From positions 1 to 64,000 of the forward strand of contig NZ_DRFS01000022.1 in the NCBI RefSeq assembly GCF_011050415.1: a stretch of DNA of 64,000 nt. The letters are read 5' to 3'. This DNA comes from Halomonas sp. (GTDB lineage Bacteria; Pseudomonadota; Gammaproteobacteria; Pseudomonadales; Halomonadaceae). This document shows positions 26,468 to 34,980 of this stretch, one piece after another (the stretch's first letter is position 1; every line of letters starts with the position of its first letter). The position numbers and the translations under genes are program-made. Below the pieces are notes generated by a model. It saw only the letters and a list, made by a program, of their open reading frames with translations, made no database searches and was not told where the DNA came from.

Positions 26468-26807
26468 AGTAAAAATCCTTTCGCGCAATGCGCTTTGTAA
26501 AGTTCCTGGTATTACCCAGATTAATAGCGGATAAAACAAGGAATACAATTACAGGCTTGCCGAAAGATTTTGAACACGTCTGAATCTTTTTCGTACACTT
26601 CTGAAACCATGCTGCTTGCTAACCAACTGGCGGCTACAGTGTCATGGATTGTAGCGCGCGTCAAAGCCTTTATTATTTATCTTGTGTATCCCAGCTCTTC
26701 GGAAACGATGCCGCGTGCTATTCATTATGGTTAGATGATCTTCAAGTTATATAAAGAAGAACACCGGGCCTTCACCCTTGATATAGACTCCCTGTGTATT
26801 TAATAAG
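26468..26807. promoter_or_regulatory. Leader and promoter region of the cold-shock gene
   Basis: About 340 bases without a supported gene. AAAGATT and AATCTTT (about 26562-26590) form a possible weak stem. The length fits a cold-shock 5' leader. Nothing else stands out. Confidence 0.35.
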
Positions 26808-27164
26808 TTACTCTTTTCGGTAAAGCACCATGCCGGCGTGATACAACACGTCATCTATGAACTCGCCATCAGCGGTGAAGCCGGTGTCATCCCAGTATTC
26901 GATATAGTTATCCGTTACTCGGTAGCGTCCCTGGTAAGCGCTTTCGCGCTCACCTCTGGCCTCGTCATAGCGGTTGTTGGGTAAAAGCTCATGACGAATA
27001 ATCCCGTCGGCTGTTACCCACATACCTACATACGGGTGGTCTGCCATGGTGTTATTTCCTATGTTAGGGGGAGAGTGAGCAGTCGAGGTCGTCGGAAAAA
27101 TGGTGACGATGCCCGCGATCATCAGCGCCCGCGTCCAGTAAATGGGAAGCTTGGTTTCTTGCAT
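26808..27164 (-). CDS. Atu4866 domain-containing protein
   Basis: A 118-residue protein with a hydrophobic leader (residues 12-30) and an Atu4866 domain: HPYVGMWVTADGIIRHELLPNNRYDEARG, then YQGRYRVTDNYIEYWDDTGFTADGEF. The domain folds as a small beta-barrel, with unknown function. Such genes often accompany AraC regulators and short-chain dehydrogenases, as here. GGGGGA precedes the ATG. Last gene of the SDR-CMD-Atu4866 operon. Confidence 0.85.
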   Translation of the reverse strand: MQETKLPIYWTRALMIAGIVTIFPTTSTAHSPPNIGNNTMADHPYVGMWVTADGIIRHELLPNNRYDEARGERESAYQGRYRVTDNYIEYWDDTGFTADGEFIDDVLYHAGMVLYRKE

Positions 27165-27178
27165 GGGTATCCCCCGTT

Positions 27179-27640
27179 CTAATTGTTACGCTCAGCCAAT
27201 AGTTCGGATAACACCTGGGACGCGGCAATAGCCCGCGGAAAGCCTGCGGGCACTGTGATCAGGTAAACTATTTCTTTAAGCTCTTCTTCGCTAACACCAA
27301 TGTTGAGTGCATAGTCTGCATGCACACGCATCATGCCAACTTCACCCAGAGCCGCCATAGCCGCCACAGCCGCAAGTTGTCGTGTGCGGTTATCAAGGCC
27401 CGGCCTGCTCCAAACATCCCCAAGCGCGTAGGCTTCAGTAGCCTCGGCAAGAAAGGGGAACTCCTCACGCATCGCTTCCAAATTTGGCTGGTTTTCACCC
27501 TGATTAAGGCTGTGGATTACTTCTGCTCCCCGTTCGCTGCGTGTTTCCGTGGTTGTCGCCTGTGCGGAGATTGAAAACAAGACACTGGTGAGTATCAGGC
27601 TGGGGAGTGCGGTCAGTTGACGTCGTAATGGCGTGTACAT
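27179..27640 (-). CDS. Exported carboxymuconolactone-decarboxylase-family protein
   Basis: A 153-residue protein with a signal peptide (ending SAQA) and a CMD domain (RTRQLAAVAAMAALGEV, then HADYALNIGVSEEELKEIV and VPAGFPRAIAA). The AhpD-type CxxC redox pair is absent, so this is the gamma-CMD-like branch. ATG 27640 is preceded by GGAG at six bases and is preferred over 27652. The substrate is unknown; it probably acts with the adjacent dehydrogenase in detoxification. Confidence 0.85.
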   Translation of the reverse strand: MYTPLRRQLTALPSLILTSVLFSISAQATTTETRSERGAEVIHSLNQGENQPNLEAMREEFPFLAEATEAYALGDVWSRPGLDNRTRQLAAVAAMAALGEVGMMRVHADYALNIGVSEEELKEIVYLITVPAGFPRAIAASQVLSELLAERNN

Positions 27641-27678
27641 TTCGGGCTCCATTTAGTAATCGCTAAAGGCGTGCGGAG

Positions 27679-28434
27679 TTAGTAACTTGCGGTAGGCCTT
27701 ACGACGATATCGCTGGTATCAACGTCATTCGGTTGATTGATAGCATGTGCAATAGCCGAGGCGATGGCTTCGGGTTTAAGCGCAATCTGACGATAAGCCA
27801 CCATGGCTTTAGCGGCCTCTGTATCTGTAATGGTATTCGCCAGTTCAGACTCCACTACACCTGGATAAACACAGGTTACGCGGATGTTGTCGGTTTCCTG
27901 ACGTAGTCCATCGGAAATGGCGCGCACCGCATATTTAGTAGCGCAATAGACCGCAGCAGTTGGGACGACCGAGAATCCGCCGATGGAAGATACGTTGATT
28001 ACTTGGCCGCTTTGCTGGGCTTGTAGGGTAGGGAGAGTGGCGGCAATTCCGTTGAGTACGCCGCGGATATTGACGTCGATCATGCGATTCCATTCATCAA
28101 CCTTGAGCGCCGCCAGCGGTGAGAGCGGCATAACGCCAGCGTTGTTAATGATGACATCAATACGGCCATGAATAGTGAGAGCGAAATCTGCAAACAACTG
28201 CATGTTCTTTAGATCGGTAACATCCAGTGTTTGATAATCCACCGTGCCACCTTCAGCGCGAATGGTCTTGGTTAATGCTTCCAGCCTGTCGGTACGGCGT
28301 GCACCGATGATGAGGCGATGCCCTTGGCCAGCTAGCCAACGAGCAGTGGCTTCGCCGATGCCACTGCTGGCGCCGGTTAATAAAACAACTTTTGATGGAA
28401 GGGTTATTGATGAATGGTTAGTTGAAACTGTCAT
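27679..28434 (-). CDS. Short-chain dehydrogenase/reductase
   Basis: A 251-residue NAD(P)-dependent oxidoreductase. TGASSGIGEA (about residues 19-28) binds the cofactor, NNAG is at about 98, and the catalytic Ser and Tyr-x-x-x-Lys are in VSSIGG and YCATK. The basic residues after the second strand (GARRTDR) favour NADPH. It starts the operon with the CMD and Atu4866 genes and is divergent from the AraC regulator. Confidence 0.9.
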   Translation of the reverse strand: MTVSTNHSSITLPSKVVLLTGASSGIGEATARWLAGQGHRLIIGARRTDRLEALTKTIRAEGGTVDYQTLDVTDLKNMQLFADFALTIHGRIDVIINNAGVMPLSPLAALKVDEWNRMIDVNIRGVLNGIAATLPTLQAQQSGQVINVSSIGGFSVVPTAAVYCATKYAVRAISDGLRQETDNIRVTCVYPGVVESELANTITDTEAAKAMVAYRQIALKPEAIASAIAHAINQPNDVDTSDIVVRPTASY

Positions 28435-28501
28435 GTGCTAAATCTCTCGTTGATGAGTACCTGGAGAAGATTAGCTATCTGGCGCGAGTGGCAACAGAGA
28501 C

Positions 28502-28532
28502 AATCCTATTGCATGCTTGCCTAATCCTATTG
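28502..28532. promoter_or_regulatory. Direct-repeat candidate AraC operator
   Basis: AATCCTATTG occurs at 28502-28511 and again at 28523-28532, 21 bases apart, exactly two helical turns as in classical AraC half-sites. It lies in the region shared by the SDR operon and the AraC gene. Confidence 0.6.
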
Positions 28533-28641
28533 TTTGAATGGATGAAGGTGGGTTCCATAGCCTTGAAATATGTATATTACTCTTTTGGTAATAAAGGCCC
28601 TTTATGTTTCAGGTTGCCGTTAACCGTTTGAGGTAGCGAAT

Positions 28642-29586
28642 ATGTCAGCGAATAGCGACTCTACGGTTCATGGCAATATTGTTCAGCGTTTGTACCAGCT
28701 CGCCCCCCACGAAGGGTATACACAGTCACTGCTGGCTGACGTGCGCTTTATGCGCTCTAACCGTCCGCTGAAAAACACGGCGGTTCTTTACGAGCCCAGT
28801 ATTGTCATTATTTGCCAGGGGCGTAAGCGTGGCTATTTGGGGAACAGTGTCTATCTCTATGATGCTCAGCATTATCTTGTGCTCTCTGTTCCGTTGCCGT
28901 TCACTTCAGAAACGGAAGGTAGCCTTGAGGAGCCCATGCTAGGCATCGCCATTCGCCTTGATGCGGTCCTGATCGCTGAATTAATAACGCTGCTGGAGGA
29001 GTCAGGCAGCCATTCAGTGGAGGAGCCGCGCGGCATGCTTTCTACTCCGCTGGAAGAACCGCTGACAGAAGCGATATTACGTCTGCTTGATGCGCTAGCC
29101 ACGCCTGCGGAAGCACGCATACTTGCCCCTTCCATTGTCAGGGAGATTTGTTATCGAGTATTGGTTGGAGAACAAGGCGGCAGTGTGCGGTCAGCGCTCT
29201 CCCATTACGGGCAATTTGGTAAAATTGCCAAGGCGCTAAAACGTATTCATACGAACTATGCTGATGTATTGGAGGTGGGTGGCTTGGCGAGTGAGGCCGG
29301 GATGAGTGCACCCGCTTTTCACCTGCACTTTAAGGCAGTTACACAAACCTCGCCTATTCAGTACATTAAATCGACCCGCTTGCACCACGCCCGCCTGTTA
29401 ATGATACGGGATGGGTTGACGGCAGCGGCGGCAGGAAGCCGAGTGGGATACGAAAGCGCGTCCCAATTTAGCCGTGAGTTCAAACGCTTTTTTGGGCGCC
29501 CGCCTGCGGAGGAGGTGCGCACTATGAAGGCGAGCCTTGATTTGTTACCACCTACGCATTTAGTTGATATCGCTGCGCCTCACTGA
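28642..29586 (+). CDS. AraC-family regulator with N-terminal AraC_N domain
   Basis: A 314-residue activator. The first 190 residues are the cupin-like AraC_N domain (PSIVIICQGRKRGYLG), and the C-terminal pair of helix-turn-helices contains SEAGMSAPAFHLHFKAVTQTSPIQYIK and VGYESASQFSREFKRFFGRPP. It resembles YqhC-type regulators that induce aldehyde reductases. Divergent from the SDR-CMD-Atu4866 operon, its probable target. Confidence 0.92.
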   Translation: MSANSDSTVHGNIVQRLYQLAPHEGYTQSLLADVRFMRSNRPLKNTAVLYEPSIVIICQGRKRGYLGNSVYLYDAQHYLVLSVPLPFTSETEGSLEEPMLGIAIRLDAVLIAELITLLEESGSHSVEEPRGMLSTPLEEPLTEAILRLLDALATPAEARILAPSIVREICYRVLVGEQGGSVRSALSHYGQFGKIAKALKRIHTNYADVLEVGGLASEAGMSAPAFHLHFKAVTQTSPIQYIKSTRLHHARLLMIRDGLTAAAAGSRVGYESASQFSREFKRFFGRPPAEEVRTMKASLDLLPPTHLVDIAAPH

Positions 29587-29670
29587 AAAACATTAAGGTG
29601 GCCGCTAGCTCCCATCAGTGCGCTGTTTACAGTGTTCAGCCTGGCTGGTTTGTTAGCTGGGTGCTGAAAC

Positions 29671-29698
29671 AACTCAGGCGCCAGAAGGCGCCTGAGTT
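29671..29698. terminator. Bidirectional intrinsic terminator
   Basis: AACTCAGGCGCC pairs perfectly with GGCGCCTGAGTT around AGAA. It separates the convergent AraC and yqaE-type genes. Confidence 0.88.
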
Positions 29699-29736
29699 AA
29701 TACAACACGTTAATACGAACAAGTTAATACGAGCTA
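29696..29736. repeat. Three tandem 13/14-bp repeats after the yqaE stop
   Basis: GTTAATACAACAC, GTTAATACGAACAA and GTTAATACGAGCTA follow each other. They start seven bases past the yqaE stop in its direction of transcription. Confidence 0.85.
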
Positions 29737-29743
29737 CTGAAAA

Positions 29744-29917
29744 CTAGTGCTTCAAAATGACATAGAAGGCATGAATGATGCCCGGTATGAAGCCAAACAG
29801 TGTCAGAATAATATTTAGCCAGAAATGCCCTTTAAATCCAACCTCAAAAAACACGCCGAGAGGTGGGAAAATAACGGCAAAAATCATCTTAATTGGATCC
29901 GTCGCGGTAAATGCCAT
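29744..29917 (-). CDS. YqaE/Pmp3-family membrane peptide
   Basis: A 57-residue hydrophobic protein with two membrane helices and the family motif IFPPLGVFFEVG (residues 16-27), followed by LNIILTLFGFIPGIIHAFYV. Pmp3/YqaE proteins are small inner-membrane proteins linked to salt and membrane stress. AGGAGG lies five bases before the ATG. Three 17-bp tandem repeats lie immediately upstream of this ribosome site. Confidence 0.93.
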   Translation of the reverse strand: MAFTATDPIKMIFAVIFPPLGVFFEVGFKGHFWLNIILTLFGFIPGIIHAFYVILKH

Positions 29918-29926
29918 GAAGCCTCC

Positions 29927-29977
29927 TATGCTTTCAGGGTAACTATGTTTTCAGGGAAATTGTGCTTTCAGGATAAT
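29927..29977. repeat. Three tandem 17-bp repeats in the yqaE leader
   Basis: TATGCTTTCAGGGTAAC, TATGTTTTCAGGGAAAT and TGTGCTTTCAGGATAAT are contiguous and end next to the AGGAGG of yqaE. Copies differ at two to five positions. Confidence 0.9.
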
Positions 29978-30116
29978 TGACGCTTGCAAGTATAAGCGCA
30001 GCCGCCACACTAAGCGACGTCTATTCAGTGCTCTGACTCGTGAGGTCATCAATTGTTCGCTGTTTCCAAGTAATGTTTAACCGTTAAGTGTTAACAAGGC
30101 TCCTGGGAGGGACCCC

Positions 30117-32156
30117 GTGCTGAAGCTCTCTGCAACTTCGTTATGCCTATTTAGTTGTCTCACTAGCGTACCTGTCTGGGCGCAGCCAACGACAGAAGAG
30201 ATGCCTGCGATGCAGGTAACTGCTCCCCGCTTAGAACGGGAGCTCTATGCAACACCCGCCGCGGTCTCAACGCTTGATCGCGAAGCCATTGCCCAGGGGC
30301 AGCAGCGTGCTCGGCTGGATGAGTCGCTGGTAAGGGTGCCAGGAGTGTTCGTGCAGAACCGTGACAATTTTGCTCAAGGGCAGCGAATTGCGATACGCGG
30401 CTTTGGCGCGCGGGCGCCTTTTGGGGTACGCGGGATTACGGTGATGGTGGATGGAATTCCCTATACGCTGCCGGACGGTCAGGCTCAGCTTGATGCGGTT
30501 GATCTGGATAGCGCCGAGCGTATTGAAGTTATCCGCGGTCCTTCGTCTGTGCTGTATGGCAATGCGGCGGGAGGGGTGATTGATGTGACTACCGCTGATG
30601 GCCGAAGCAACCCCGGGTCGAGTGTGCGCGCTGAGGTGGGCAGCGATGGCTATCGTAAAGCCGTGGTGCAAACCGGTGGCGCCTATGGTGATTGGTCGCA
30701 TCACCTTAGCCTGTCGGCACTCAATGTGGATGGTTACCGCGAGCAGAGCTCAACAGAGAAGTATCTGTTAAACGCTAAGCTGCGCCGTGAATTAGGGAGC
30801 GGGCGTGCATTAACGGCAATTGTGAATCTGCTGGAGAATCCCCGCTCGGAGGATGCCGGCGCGCTGACAGCTGCCGAGGTCGCCGCAGGAAGACACCAGG
30901 CAGCGCCTAACGCACTGGCGTTGGACGCAGGGCAAAGTGTCGATCAGCAACTGATCGGTTTGCAGTATGAAGACCTTACGGCAGGCCCTGGCGCATTTTA
31001 TCTTCGAGGTTTTATCGCTCAACGCGATTTTGAGCAGCAGTTGCCTTATGTGGGCGATAGCCGTTTGGGTTATCAGCGTGACTACGTGGGCGGCAGTGCT
31101 GAGTATCACCACGAGATCACGCTGGGCAGCCTGCCGTTGAGCTACATCGCAGGTATTGATGTTGCCCGCCAAGACGATGAGCGTTTTCGCAATGATGTCA
31201 ATCCGCAAGGGGTGGTCGGCGAGCAAGTGGCGGAAGAGACCCAGACAGGAACATCGACGGGCATCTTTGCTCAAGGCGATTTGGCGCTGACCGAGCAAGT
31301 GACGTTTTCGCTTGGCGCGCGCTTTGACCGGGTTGAGCTGGAAGTGGATGACCGCTTTTTAGAAGATGGCGATCAAAGTGGCGAGCGCACTTTTAACGAA
31401 TGGAGTGGCTCAGCAGGGCTAAGCTATCAGTATCGTCCCCAGCATCAGGCTTATGTGAACACCGGTACAGCCTTTGAAACACCGACGTTCTCAGAGTTTG
31501 CTAACCCGGCAGGCGGTGGTTTTAATCCCGCTATCGCGCCACAAAAAGCTTGGAACCGTGAGGTAGGTCTGCGCGGCTACGTTGAACCGCTGGCAATGGA
31601 TTACGATCTTGCGCTGTTTTCGGTACGTGTGCGCGATGAGCTTGTGCCTTTCGACGAGGGTGGACGCACTTTCTATCAGAATGCAGGCGATACGGATCGT
31701 GATGGTATTGAGCTAGCGCTCGGCTGGCAGTTGGCCAATCAGTGGCGGTTGGATAGCGCCTTAACGTTAGCCCGTTATGAATTTGATCAATTTGCGACAC
31801 CGACGCAAAGCTTTGGTGGTAATCGTATTCCAGGTTTGCCCGAGCAAACCTGGGTCAATCAACTAACGTGGCAGGGGTTGGATGAGCGTTTTGCGACGCT
31901 AGAGACCCAATATGTAGGCGACATGGTGGCAGATAACGCCAATGACACAGAAGTGGAAAGCTACTGGCTAGTCAACTTGCGGGTGGGGGATGGCTGGCAG
32001 TTAGGAGGTGATACGCGGCTGAATGCTTACCTCGGCGTGCGCAATCTGCTGGATGAAGAGCACTACGCCAACGTGCGTATAAATGGCACCTTTGGGCGTT
32101 TCTATGAACCCGCCCCAGGGCGCAGTGTTTATGGCGGCTTAGAAGTGCTTTTTTAA
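30117..32156 (+). CDS. TonB-dependent outer-membrane receptor
   Basis: A 679-residue receptor: signal peptide (ending PVWAQ), TonB box region near MPAMQVTAPR, plug domain (about 45-160, with IAIRGFGARAPFGVRGI and ERIEVIRGPSSVLYGNAAGGVI) and a beta-barrel ending in aromatic VLF. It imports a ferric siderophore or other large ligand using TonB. GTG 30117 has GGGAGG six bases upstream. The ligand is unknown; no Fur box was seen directly before it. Confidence 0.92.
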   Translation: MLKLSATSLCLFSCLTSVPVWAQPTTEEMPAMQVTAPRLERELYATPAAVSTLDREAIAQGQQRARLDESLVRVPGVFVQNRDNFAQGQRIAIRGFGARAPFGVRGITVMVDGIPYTLPDGQAQLDAVDLDSAERIEVIRGPSSVLYGNAAGGVIDVTTADGRSNPGSSVRAEVGSDGYRKAVVQTGGAYGDWSHHLSLSALNVDGYREQSSTEKYLLNAKLRRELGSGRALTAIVNLLENPRSEDAGALTAAEVAAGRHQAAPNALALDAGQSVDQQLIGLQYEDLTAGPGAFYLRGFIAQRDFEQQLPYVGDSRLGYQRDYVGGSAEYHHEITLGSLPLSYIAGIDVARQDDERFRNDVNPQGVVGEQVAEETQTGTSTGIFAQGDLALTEQVTFSLGARFDRVELEVDDRFLEDGDQSGERTFNEWSGSAGLSYQYRPQHQAYVNTGTAFETPTFSEFANPAGGGFNPAIAPQKAWNREVGLRGYVEPLAMDYDLALFSVRVRDELVPFDEGGRTFYQNAGDTDRDGIELALGWQLANQWRLDSALTLARYEFDQFATPTQSFGGNRIPGLPEQTWVNQLTWQGLDERFATLETQYVGDMVADNANDTEVESYWLVNLRVGDGWQLGGDTRLNAYLGVRNLLDEEHYANVRINGTFGRFYEPAPGRSVYGGLEVLF

Positions 32157-32187
32157 CCTCTGCATAACGTTAATCTCTGCATAAATA
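32154..32187. repeat. Tandem 17-bp duplication starting at a stop codon
   Basis: TAACCTCTGCATAACGT is followed by TAATCTCTGCATAAATA. The first three bases are the stop codon of the TonB receptor gene. Confidence 0.88.
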
Positions 32188-32192
32188 GAACC

Positions 32193-32231
32193 GGGCGGTG
32201 CTCATTGATTATCACTGAGGCCGCCCGTTTC
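32193..32231. terminator. Possible intrinsic terminator
   Basis: CGGGCGG can pair with CCGCCCG across a long loop, followed by TTTCTG. It lies between the convergent receptor and PQQ dehydrogenase genes. Confidence 0.5.
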
Positions 32232-32276
32232 TGTTAGTGGTTGCACTGGGCTGAGTTGCTAGTGTCAGCTAACCGG

Positions 32277-34784
32277 TTACTCTGGTAGCGCATAACCAAT
32301 CACATAGTCCCCCATCTTCGTGCCAAATGTACCGTGTCCGCCCGCAGTGACAACCACATACTGGCGCCCATCGTTGCCGGTATAGGTCATTGGCGTGGCT
32401 TGGCCGCCAGCAGGCAGTCGTGCTTTATACAGTTCTTCGCCGGTAGTGATGTCGTAACCGCGCAGGTATTGATCCAGTGTGCCGCTCATAAATGAAACGC
32501 CGCCCCCCGTGGTAAGTGGGCCGCCCAGTGCGGGCACACCAACATTTAAACCAATCGGCAGGTTAAATGGCATGCTGTCCCGCGTTGTGCCATTGCGATG
32601 CTTCCACACCACTTCATTACTTTGCAGATCGATACCCGCCACATCCCCCCAAGAGGGCGCTTGGCAGGGCAGGCCGAGTACTGAGAGCAGTGGCCCTAGC
32701 TCAACCGCATAAGGTGCGCCTTCGTTGGGTTGCAACCCCTGCTCGCTGGCGGAGCCCTGGCCCTCTTCAACCTCGTCGCGAGGAATCAGTGTGGACACAA
32801 ATGCCAGATATTTAGCACCGGTAAATAGCGCCTGGCGTTCGGGGTCAACCGCAACGCCGCCCCAGTTCATCACGCCCACATTGCCTGGATAAATAATACT
32901 GCCTTCCAGTGATGGAGGTGTGTACTGGCCTTCGTAGCGCAAAGCGTTAAACTGAATGCGGCACATCATTTGGTCAAACGGTGACGCGCCCCACATATCG
33001 CGCTCGGTGAGCGGCGGTGGCAAGAGGTTAAGCGCTGAGCGTGGCTGGGTTGCTGCCGTCCAGTCGCCGTCAACGGCACCCTGGGGTACCGCCACCTCTT
33101 CAATAGGCACTATAGGCTCGCCGGTTTCGCGGTTAAGTACGTAAAGGCTGCCCTGCTTGGTGGGCTGAATAACGGCAGGCTGGATGCCATCGTTAGTGGT
33201 CAGGTCAATCAACACCGGCTGCGCAGGCGTATCCATGTCCCATAAGTCGTGGTGTACGAATTGGTAAACCCACTCAACCTGCCCATCATCCAGGTTAAGT
33301 GCCACCAGGCTTGCGCTATAGGTTTCATCATTTTCAGTCCGATTGGCACCGTACTGATCCGGTGTAGCATTTCCCATGGGTAGGTAAACCATGCCTAATG
33401 CTTCATCGACGCTGATAGGTGCCCATACGTTGGGTGAATTACGCGTGTAGGTTTCGCCTTCGGGCAATGGGGCGGTCTCATCAGGATTGCCACTATCCCA
33501 ATTCCAAACCAGTTCGCCAGTGTGTACATCAAAGGCGCGAATAACACCGGATGGCTCATCGGTGGAGCTATTATCGGTGACATGACCGCCCAGAATAACC
33601 AGGTTTTCGGTCACTGTGGCGGGGGAGGTGGAGTAGTACCCACCGGGGGCGAAATCGCCAATATTATTGGTGAGATCTATTTCGCCGTTATTGCCGAAAT
33701 TAACACACCGCTCGCCCGTATCGGCATTTAGCGCAATCAAGCGTGCATCTGCCGTTGGCAGGTAGAGCCTGCGTGGGCACATCACATCGGTTTCACTAAG
33801 CATGGGCTGCGGGTTGCTATCTTCTTCTACGCCAAACAGCAGCGCCAGAAAGGAGAGGTCAAGGCTGAAAATATCTCCATTATCGAAAATGTCGTAAGAC
33901 GCCGACAGGCCGCTCTCGGATGCATCGCCACTGCTGGAGTAGTTAGCGGCATCGTAGTAAGCAAGCCCACGGCAGGTCATATGCGCCCAGCCGGAGAAGT
34001 CATCCGCCCCCATGGTACTGATCTCGGGATCAAACTCCCAAAGGGTTTCGCCGGTTTCCGGTGATAGTGCCATAGCTCGACTATGCGACGTGCAGATATA
34101 CAGATTACCGTTCACTTTTAGCGGCGTATTTTGATTGGTGATCTCAGGCGGCGCATTGGGGCCAGCCTTGTCGCCGGTTTGTATGCGCCATACCTCCTCA
34201 AGTTCGCCGATATTGGCTGGGGTGATTTGGCTTAGTGAAGAGTAATGGGTACCCGCATTGGTGCCGCCGTAGGCGGGCCAGTCATCGCCAGCCACTTGGG
34301 CAGGATTAATATTATCGGCGTTTGATTGGCGGTTATTTGCTAGCGCCCCTTCGATAGTGGCGGGGTCGTTGAACTGACTGGCAATGGCCACCATGACCGC
34401 AGCGGCAATACTGCCTACTAGCGCTATGCTGCCACCACGTGAGTGCAGTGGCTTACGCCACCAGGGCAGTAATAATACGATGCCAATTAAGCAGGGAATG
34501 GCGACCCGTGGCACCAGCTGCCACCAGTCCAAACCCACTTCCCACACTGCCCAGGCTAATGTGGCGAAAAGAATCAGCGCGTAAAGCCAGAGTGCGGCGC
34601 TATGGCGCTTGGCAAGTAAAATACCGCAGGCAATAAAGCCTAAACCGGCTATTAAGTAGTAGGCGCTGCCGCCTAGGCTGAGCAGCTGGCCACCGCCAAT
34701 GGCCAGTACCAGGCCTGCAATAAGCAGTAGAGCGCCCATCATAATCGCTGGCCATTTATAGTGATTACGCGTGTTTTCTTCCAT
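32277..34784 (-). CDS. Membrane-bound PQQ-dependent dehydrogenase (glucose/quinate/shikimate family)
   Basis: An 835-residue quinoprotein: five N-terminal membrane helices (about residues 1-140) and a periplasmic eight-bladed propeller with repeated tryptophan motifs (DWPAYGGTNAGTHYSSL near residue 168; WDMDTPAQPVLIDL near 515). It oxidises glucose, quinate or similar substrates on the periplasmic side and passes electrons to ubiquinone. It could be gcd or quiA; the sequence read does not decide. No pqq synthesis gene is in the window. Confidence 0.9.
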   Translation of the reverse strand: MEENTRNHYKWPAIMMGALLLIAGLVLAIGGGQLLSLGGSAYYLIAGLGFIACGILLAKRHSAALWLYALILFATLAWAVWEVGLDWWQLVPRVAIPCLIGIVLLLPWWRKPLHSRGGSIALVGSIAAAVMVAIASQFNDPATIEGALANNRQSNADNINPAQVAGDDWPAYGGTNAGTHYSSLSQITPANIGELEEVWRIQTGDKAGPNAPPEITNQNTPLKVNGNLYICTSHSRAMALSPETGETLWEFDPEISTMGADDFSGWAHMTCRGLAYYDAANYSSSGDASESGLSASYDIFDNGDIFSLDLSFLALLFGVEEDSNPQPMLSETDVMCPRRLYLPTADARLIALNADTGERCVNFGNNGEIDLTNNIGDFAPGGYYSTSPATVTENLVILGGHVTDNSSTDEPSGVIRAFDVHTGELVWNWDSGNPDETAPLPEGETYTRNSPNVWAPISVDEALGMVYLPMGNATPDQYGANRTENDETYSASLVALNLDDGQVEWVYQFVHHDLWDMDTPAQPVLIDLTTNDGIQPAVIQPTKQGSLYVLNRETGEPIVPIEEVAVPQGAVDGDWTAATQPRSALNLLPPPLTERDMWGASPFDQMMCRIQFNALRYEGQYTPPSLEGSIIYPGNVGVMNWGGVAVDPERQALFTGAKYLAFVSTLIPRDEVEEGQGSASEQGLQPNEGAPYAVELGPLLSVLGLPCQAPSWGDVAGIDLQSNEVVWKHRNGTTRDSMPFNLPIGLNVGVPALGGPLTTGGGVSFMSGTLDQYLRGYDITTGEELYKARLPAGGQATPMTYTGNDGRQYVVVTAGGHGTFGTKMGDYVIGYALPE

Positions 34785-34816
34785 GAGATATCCCCTTGTT
34801 ACAGCGTACCCACAAC

Positions 34817-34855
34817 GCGTTTTAACCCATCGACGTCGCCGATGGGTTAAAACGC
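34817..34855. terminator. Perfect 16-bp stem-loop
   Basis: GCGTTTTAACCCATCG pairs perfectly with its complement at 34840-34855 around a seven-base loop. It lies between the CurA-like gene stop and the PQQ dehydrogenase start, both on the minus strand. It may end the upstream transcript or act as an operator or attenuator; a T-tract is lacking. Confidence 0.65.
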
Positions 34856-34980
34856 ACCTTCATCATTAATGATTTTAATTATCAACTCGCTTATGGTCTA
34901 ACGATTTGATGATATTTTCTTAGGCGCTCCCCACCAGTCCATATTTCTCGTCTTGGTGAGGAGGAAGTTGAAGGGAGGAG

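Noticed and set aside
26608..26733. 41-codon open frame in the cold-shock leader region
   Set aside because: No ribosome site and no protein-like pattern; probably chance.
28422..28631. 69-residue frame between the SDR and AraC genes
   Set aside because: It covers the divergent promoter region and the AraC-like direct repeats, and its sequence resembles nothing.
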